A stretch of 9,122 bases of DNA from Victivallales bacterium (GTDB lineage Bacteria; Verrucomicrobiota; Lentisphaeria; Victivallales; UBA1829): positions 1 to 9,122 of the forward strand of contig JAEEQO010000121.1 in assembly GCA_016285335.1 (NCBI GenBank), read 5' to 3'. Shown piece after piece: positions 5,774-9,122 of the stretch (position 1 is its first letter; each line of letters starts with the position of its first letter). The translations under genes and the position numbers were made by a program. Under the pieces are notes generated by a model. The model made no database searches. It had not been told where the DNA came from and saw only the letters and a list, made by a program, of their open reading frames with translations.

Positions 5774-7048
5774 ATGCTTCTGATATACAATCTATTCTTT
5801 CCTCTGGTCTTTCTCTTCTTCCTTCCCGGCCTGATCGTGAAGCTCATCCGCCGGTCCGGGCACAAGAAGACGTACCTCGAACGCTTCGGCATCTTCGGCG
5901 CGGCCCGACGCCGCGAGCTGAAGGAATGGCGCGGCGCCACCTGGCTCCATGCCGTCAGCGTGGGCGAGACCAACCTCACGCTGCCGCTGCTGAAGGCGTG
6001 GGCGGAGGCGGAGCCGGACCGCAAGTTCATCCTGAGCACCACGACCACCACGGCGCAGGAGATCGCGCGGAACAAGACCGATCCGGCGCGCGTGAAAGTG
6101 ATCTTCTGCCCGATCGACTGGTGTTTCTTCGTGTGGTCCGCCATGCGCCTGATCCGCCCGGAGAAGCTCGTGATCTTCGAGACCGAGCTCTGGCCGCAGC
6201 TGATCTCGTCGGCGAAACGGTCCGGCGCAAAGCTGATGCTGGCGAACACGCGCATCTCCGACCATTCGTTCCGCGGCTACCGCCGGTTCCGCATCTTCAT
6301 CGCGCCGATGCTCCGCAAGTTCGACCACATCTGCGCGCAGACCGAGCTCGACCGCGAACGCCTGCTGACCATCGCGCCGGGCATCGACGACCGTGTTTCC
6401 GTGTGCGGCAACATCAAGTTCGACCAGGCTCCGCCGTCCGGCGACGGCGCGGACTTCCCCGCCATCTTCGGCGAAACCGGCATCACGGTCCTGCTGGCGG
6501 CCTCCACGCACAATCCCGAGGAGCCGCTCATCCTCGACACGTTCATGGCGCTTAGGAAGGAATTTCCCGCCCTGCGGCTGGTGCTCGTGCCGCGCCATGC
6601 AGAACGCGGCGGCGACATCGAAAAGCTGATCCGCGACCGCGGCCTGAGCTACCATCGCCGGAGCAACGACACCGGCGACAAGACGGGTTTCGCCGTTCTG
6701 CTGGCGGACACCACCGGCGAGCTCGCCCGCCTCATCAAGGGCGCCGATCTCGTCATCATGGGCAAGACCCTCGCCGGAAATAACGAGGGGCAGAACATCA
6801 TCGAGCCCGCCCTGATGGGCAAGCCCGTGGTCTGCGGCCGCCAGCTGAAAAACTTCCGCCAGGCGCTGGACGCCCTCGTGAAGGGCGACGCCGTGCTGCG
6901 CGTCATGAAGGACGAAGACCTCACCGGCGCGGTCCGCAGCCTGCTCGCCGACCCGGAAAAACGCCGCGCCCTCGGCGAACGTGCCCGCGACGTGATGCTG
7001 AAGAGCCGCGGTGCTCTGGAAAAGGTCCTGGCCGCCGTCCGGCAATGA
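5774..7048 (+). CDS. waaA: 3-deoxy-D-manno-octulosonic acid (Kdo) transferase
   Basis: WaaA (KdtA) adds Kdo from CMP-Kdo to lipid A precursor at the inner membrane, the first step of lipopolysaccharide core assembly (GT30, GT-B fold). 424 residues, the normal length. Seen: an N-terminal hydrophobic anchor (1-22); LHAVSVGE (58-65) with the Glu that acts as catalytic base in studied enzymes; FETELWP (135-141); ANTRISDHSFRGYR (157-170); AASTHNPEE (242-250); the CMP-binding VPRH (272-275); and GNNEGQNIIEPALMGKPV (335-352) with the conserved Glu at 344. The start at 5774 has AGGTG (5761-5765) 8 nt upstream and lies just after a promoter; a 52-residue upstream extension of the frame is not family-like. 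Whether it adds one, two or more Kdo units cannot be read from the sequence. It stands alone, divergent from the MATE gene. Confidence 0.97.
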   Translation: MLLIYNLFFPLVFLFFLPGLIVKLIRRSGHKKTYLERFGIFGAARRRELKEWRGATWLHAVSVGETNLTLPLLKAWAEAEPDRKFILSTTTTTAQEIARNKTDPARVKVIFCPIDWCFFVWSAMRLIRPEKLVIFETELWPQLISSAKRSGAKLMLANTRISDHSFRGYRRFRIFIAPMLRKFDHICAQTELDRERLLTIAPGIDDRVSVCGNIKFDQAPPSGDGADFPAIFGETGITVLLAASTHNPEEPLILDTFMALRKEFPALRLVLVPRHAERGGDIEKLIRDRGLSYHRRSNDTGDKTGFAVLLADTTGELARLIKGADLVIMGKTLAGNNEGQNIIEPALMGKPVVCGRQLKNFRQALDALVKGDAVLRVMKDEDLTGAVRSLLADPEKRRALGERARDVMLKSRGALEKVLAAVRQ

Positions 7049-7222
7049 GCTCAGACGCGGGCTGAATACGCCACATTCGCGATAAAAAAATCGTTGAACA
7101 TCCGCCGGACGCGGCTACGTTTCAGGCAGAGACCGGTCTGCACATTCCGGGTGAGGTTGCAGTCGGAATCGGAGCCTCGCTTTTTCGCACAACTGGCCGC
7201 CGCGATTTGTCACGGAGCGGGA
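7049..7222. other. Convergent intergenic gap between waaA and the hybrid kinase
   Basis: 174 nt between two converging stops. I see no gene. It holds a weak TCAG/CTGA inverted repeat (7051-7065) just past the waaA stop, an A-run at 7084-7090 that reads as seven T on the minus strand but without a convincing stem before it, a 10-bp palindrome AGACCGGTCT near 7129-7138, and the possible terminator at 7151-7185. Confidence 0.5.
7151..7185 (+). terminator. Possible terminator for waaA
   Basis: GTGAGG (7151-7156) can pair with CCTCGC (7175-7180) with one G-U wobble; one more wobble and a U-A pair extend it inward to an 8-bp stem around a wide loop. Five T follow directly (7181-7185). It lies 102 nt past the waaA stop. 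The large loop and wobbles make it only plausible. Confidence 0.3.
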
Positions 7223-9122
7223 TCACCCGACGAGGGACTGAAGCTGGCCGAGTGTGACAGGTTTCAGAAAGATGCCGGTAAAACCGGACGCCTTGTATGT
7301 CTTCTGCGTTTCGACATCGGCGGTCACGGCGTACACGGGGAGGTCCTTCCATTTCTCCCTGCTGCGGATCTCCCGGATCAGGCCCTCTCCGTCCAGGACC
7401 GGCATCCACATGTCGGTCAGGACGATGTCGACGGCGGCGTTTTTTTCGAGCGCCTCAAGCGCCTCCGCGCCGTTTCCGGCCGTGATGATGTCGGTCACGC
7501 CCAGCCGGCGCAGCATCGCCTGGATCACCCTCACGTTCACAGGCACGTCGTCCACGATCAGGATGCACGGTTTCTTATCCGCGGAGGACGTCTGAATATG
7601 GACGATCCCTGTGGCTTCCACGGACTTTTTCTCCTCCGTGGAGAAACGCACGTCCGGGATCGTGACGGTGAAGGTCGAACCGATCCCGAGCGTGGATTTG
7701 AGTGTCAGTTTGCCGCCCATGCGTTCCGCCAGCTGAACGCAGATCGGCAGTCCGAGCCCGGTGCCTTTTTTGCTGGTGTCGGTATTTTTCGCCTGCATGA
7801 ACGGCTTCAGGATGTTTTCCATGTCTTCCGGCGCGATCCCGCATCCGGTGTCGGCGACCGAGATGGTCAGGCGGCCCGTTTCCGCGTTTCCGCCGTTGTC
7901 CTTCTCGAATGTGACGGACAGGACGACTTTCCCGTGCTGCGTGAACTTGACGGCGTTGCCGATGAGGTTGAACAGGATCTGGCGGACGCGGTGCGGATCC
8001 ACGCACAGCAGCGGCAGCGGAGGCATATCCTCCACCAGCTTCACGTCGCGTCCGGCGACGGCAACGTCGAACGAATGGAGCACTCCGGACGCCAGCTGGT
8101 TGAAATCGGTCATCTCCGGGGCGAACACGGTCTTGCCCGCTTCCAGTTTGGAGAGGTCGAGCACATCGTTTACCAGGTCAAGCAGGGTGTGCCCGCTTGA
8201 CGCGATGGCATGCAGAGCGCGTTTCTGTTCCGCCATGTCATCAATGCCGTTTTGCAGCAGCTCGGAATACCCGATGATGGCATTGAGCGGAGTGCGGATG
8301 TCATGGCTGACCGTGGAGAAGAAGAAGCTCTTGGAGCGTTCGGCCGCAATCGCACGGTCCTTTTCCTTGCGGATCCGGATCAGGTAATGGTTCATCACCA
8401 GGAACACCACCACCACGATCAGCAGCATGTTGATCGTCAGGAAGAGGACAAACGGGTGTTTCCGCATGTATTCGCCCAGCGTGATGTCCGCGTCGAAGCG
8501 TTCGAGCCACTTTTCTGCGAGAACGTCCATCGTGCCGTCGGCCCGCATCTCCAGCAGGACTTCATTGACTTTCTCGAACAGCTCGGGGTCGTCCTTCGCG
8601 ACGCCGAAGCACATCTGTCCGCTCGCGATATCCATCCGGCCCCGGAACCGTTTTCCCTCCTTGCCGAATGACTGGAGGCTGACTTCGCCGATGGTGTGGT
8701 GTGCGATGAAACAGTCGCAGTTCCCGTCGAGAACCGCCTGCACGCATTCCGTCACGGTGTCGTATTCCACGCAGTTCGGCCACAGCTGGTAATTCATCAG
8801 CATTTCCTGCAGGCCGCATCCTTCGATCACCGCGATCTTCTTCCCGTACAGGTCGCTGAACGAGCTGCTCGGCTCCAGCTCAAACGCCACGAATTTCTCC
8901 TCAAAAGTCGGGATCGTGAAACGGCAGTCCATGACGGACGCGTCCTGCCAGTCGCAGCCGAGGATCAGGTCCGCCTTCTTTTTCTGCATCTGTTCCACAG
9001 CGTCGCTCCAGTCCATGAGCTGCAGGTCCAGGTTGACGCCCATCCGGTTGGCGAGCTCGGCGACAGCTTCAATGTCATATCCGTGCCGGTCAAGCTCGCT
9101 GCCGTGGAGATCGGAGAACGGC
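7223..9122 (-). CDS. Hybrid sensor histidine kinase with periplasmic SBP_bac_3 sensor domain (5' partial)
   Basis: 632 residues are visible; the frame stays open past the right edge, so the signal peptide or first membrane span is missing. Numbering from the Met at 9043: the 26 residues before it (PFSDLHGSELDRHGYDIEAV and on) plus 1-185 match family 3 solute-binding proteins, typical of amino-acid-type ligands. A membrane span (197-218) follows, with no HAMP or PAS seen. HisKA has SHDIRTPLNAIIGYSE with phospho-acceptor H247. HATPase_c has the N box NLIGN (359-363), G1 DTGCGI (398-403) and G2 GTGLGL (427-432). The receiver has D498/D499, phospho-acceptor D544 (LTDMWMP), T574 and K594, and the protein ends 12 residues later. 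The order is BvgS/EvgS-like but with no HPt domain. By family knowledge, ligand outside controls autophosphorylation and transfer to the receiver; a separate HPt or regulator would be needed. All key residues are intact. Ligand and target are unknown. Confidence 0.95.
   Translation of the reverse strand, partial: PFSDLHGSELDRHGYDIEAVAELANRMGVNLDLQLMDWSDAVEQMQKKKADLILGCDWQDASVMDCRFTIPTFEEKFVAFELEPSSSFSDLYGKKIAVIEGCGLQEMLMNYQLWPNCVEYDTVTECVQAVLDGNCDCFIAHHTIGEVSLQSFGKEGKRFRGRMDIASGQMCFGVAKDDPELFEKVNEVLLEMRADGTMDVLAEKWLERFDADITLGEYMRKHPFVLFLTINMLLIVVVVFLVMNHYLIRIRKEKDRAIAAERSKSFFFSTVSHDIRTPLNAIIGYSELLQNGIDDMAEQKRALHAIASSGHTLLDLVNDVLDLSKLEAGKTVFAPEMTDFNQLASGVLHSFDVAVAGRDVKLVEDMPPLPLLCVDPHRVRQILFNLIGNAVKFTQHGKVVLSVTFEKDNGGNAETGRLTISVADTGCGIAPEDMENILKPFMQAKNTDTSKKGTGLGLPICVQLAERMGGKLTLKSTLGIGSTFTVTIPDVRFSTEEKKSVEATGIVHIQTSSADKKPCILIVDDVPVNVRVIQAMLRRLGVTDIITAGNGAEALEALEKNAAVDIVLTDMWMPVLDGEGLIREIRSREKWKDLPVYAVTADVETQKTYKASGFTGIFLKPVTLGQLQSLVG

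Noticed and set aside
5479..5783. Short open frames on both strands in the divergent intergenic region
   Set aside because: Products are basic with no recognisable motif, the frames overlap promoters, and neither has a clear ribosome binding site.
5792..7045. 417-residue minus-strand open frame opposite waaA
   Set aside because: It overlaps the secure waaA gene throughout, shows no domain and has no ribosome site or promoter that I can see.
7094..8200. 368-residue plus-strand open frame opposite the hybrid kinase
   Set aside because: It is antisense to HATPase and receiver coding sequence with all key residues intact; the composition is shadow-like.

Overview
The window is about 9.1 kb of GC-rich bacterial chromosome with six protein genes, two of them cut by the window edges. 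I see no tRNA, rRNA, insertion sequence or CRISPR array. A Kdo transferase implies a Gram-negative-type cell envelope with lipopolysaccharide. ThyX, an iron-sulfur aldo/keto reductase, a DinF-like MATE transporter and a BvgS-like hybrid kinase suggest an anaerobic or gut-type bacterium. The Planctomycetes-Verrucomicrobia-Lentisphaerae group is my best guess, but this is an impression from gene content and protein style and not proof.

Layout, left to right: (1) bases 2-1108 (+), the C-terminal part of an aldo/keto reductase with two [4Fe-4S] motifs and an unusual Gly/Arg-rich tail, followed by a strong intrinsic terminator at 1175-1209. (2) A promoter at 1261-1289 drives thyX (1344-2045), followed 37 nt later by a multi-membrane-span GT-C type glycosyltransferase (2083-3969); these two probably form one transcript. 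(3) A MATE transporter (4002-5417, -) converges on the glycosyltransferase. (4) A 356-nt divergent intergenic region (5418-5773) holds promoters for the MATE gene and for waaA/kdtA, with about 215 nt of unexplained, hairpin-rich DNA between them. (5) waaA/kdtA (5774-7048, +). (6) A 174-nt convergent gap, then a hybrid histidine kinase (7223 to beyond 9122, -) with a substrate-binding-protein sensor, one visible membrane segment, HisKA, HATPase and a receiver domain.

The genes do not form one pathway. ThyX makes dTMP, waaA and perhaps the glycosyltransferase act in envelope glycan assembly, the MATE protein exports cations or drugs, and the kinase senses an extracytoplasmic solute. No clearly new system is present. 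The points most worth a second look are: a GCTGAA/TTCAGC inverted repeat at several gene ends, twice overlapping the stop codon within an identical 12-mer; the Gly/Arg tail on the reductase; and a symmetric -10 element facing a structured non-coding stretch between the MATE and waaA genes. Three well-formed promoters all share a 17-nt spacer and a TATATT -10 box.
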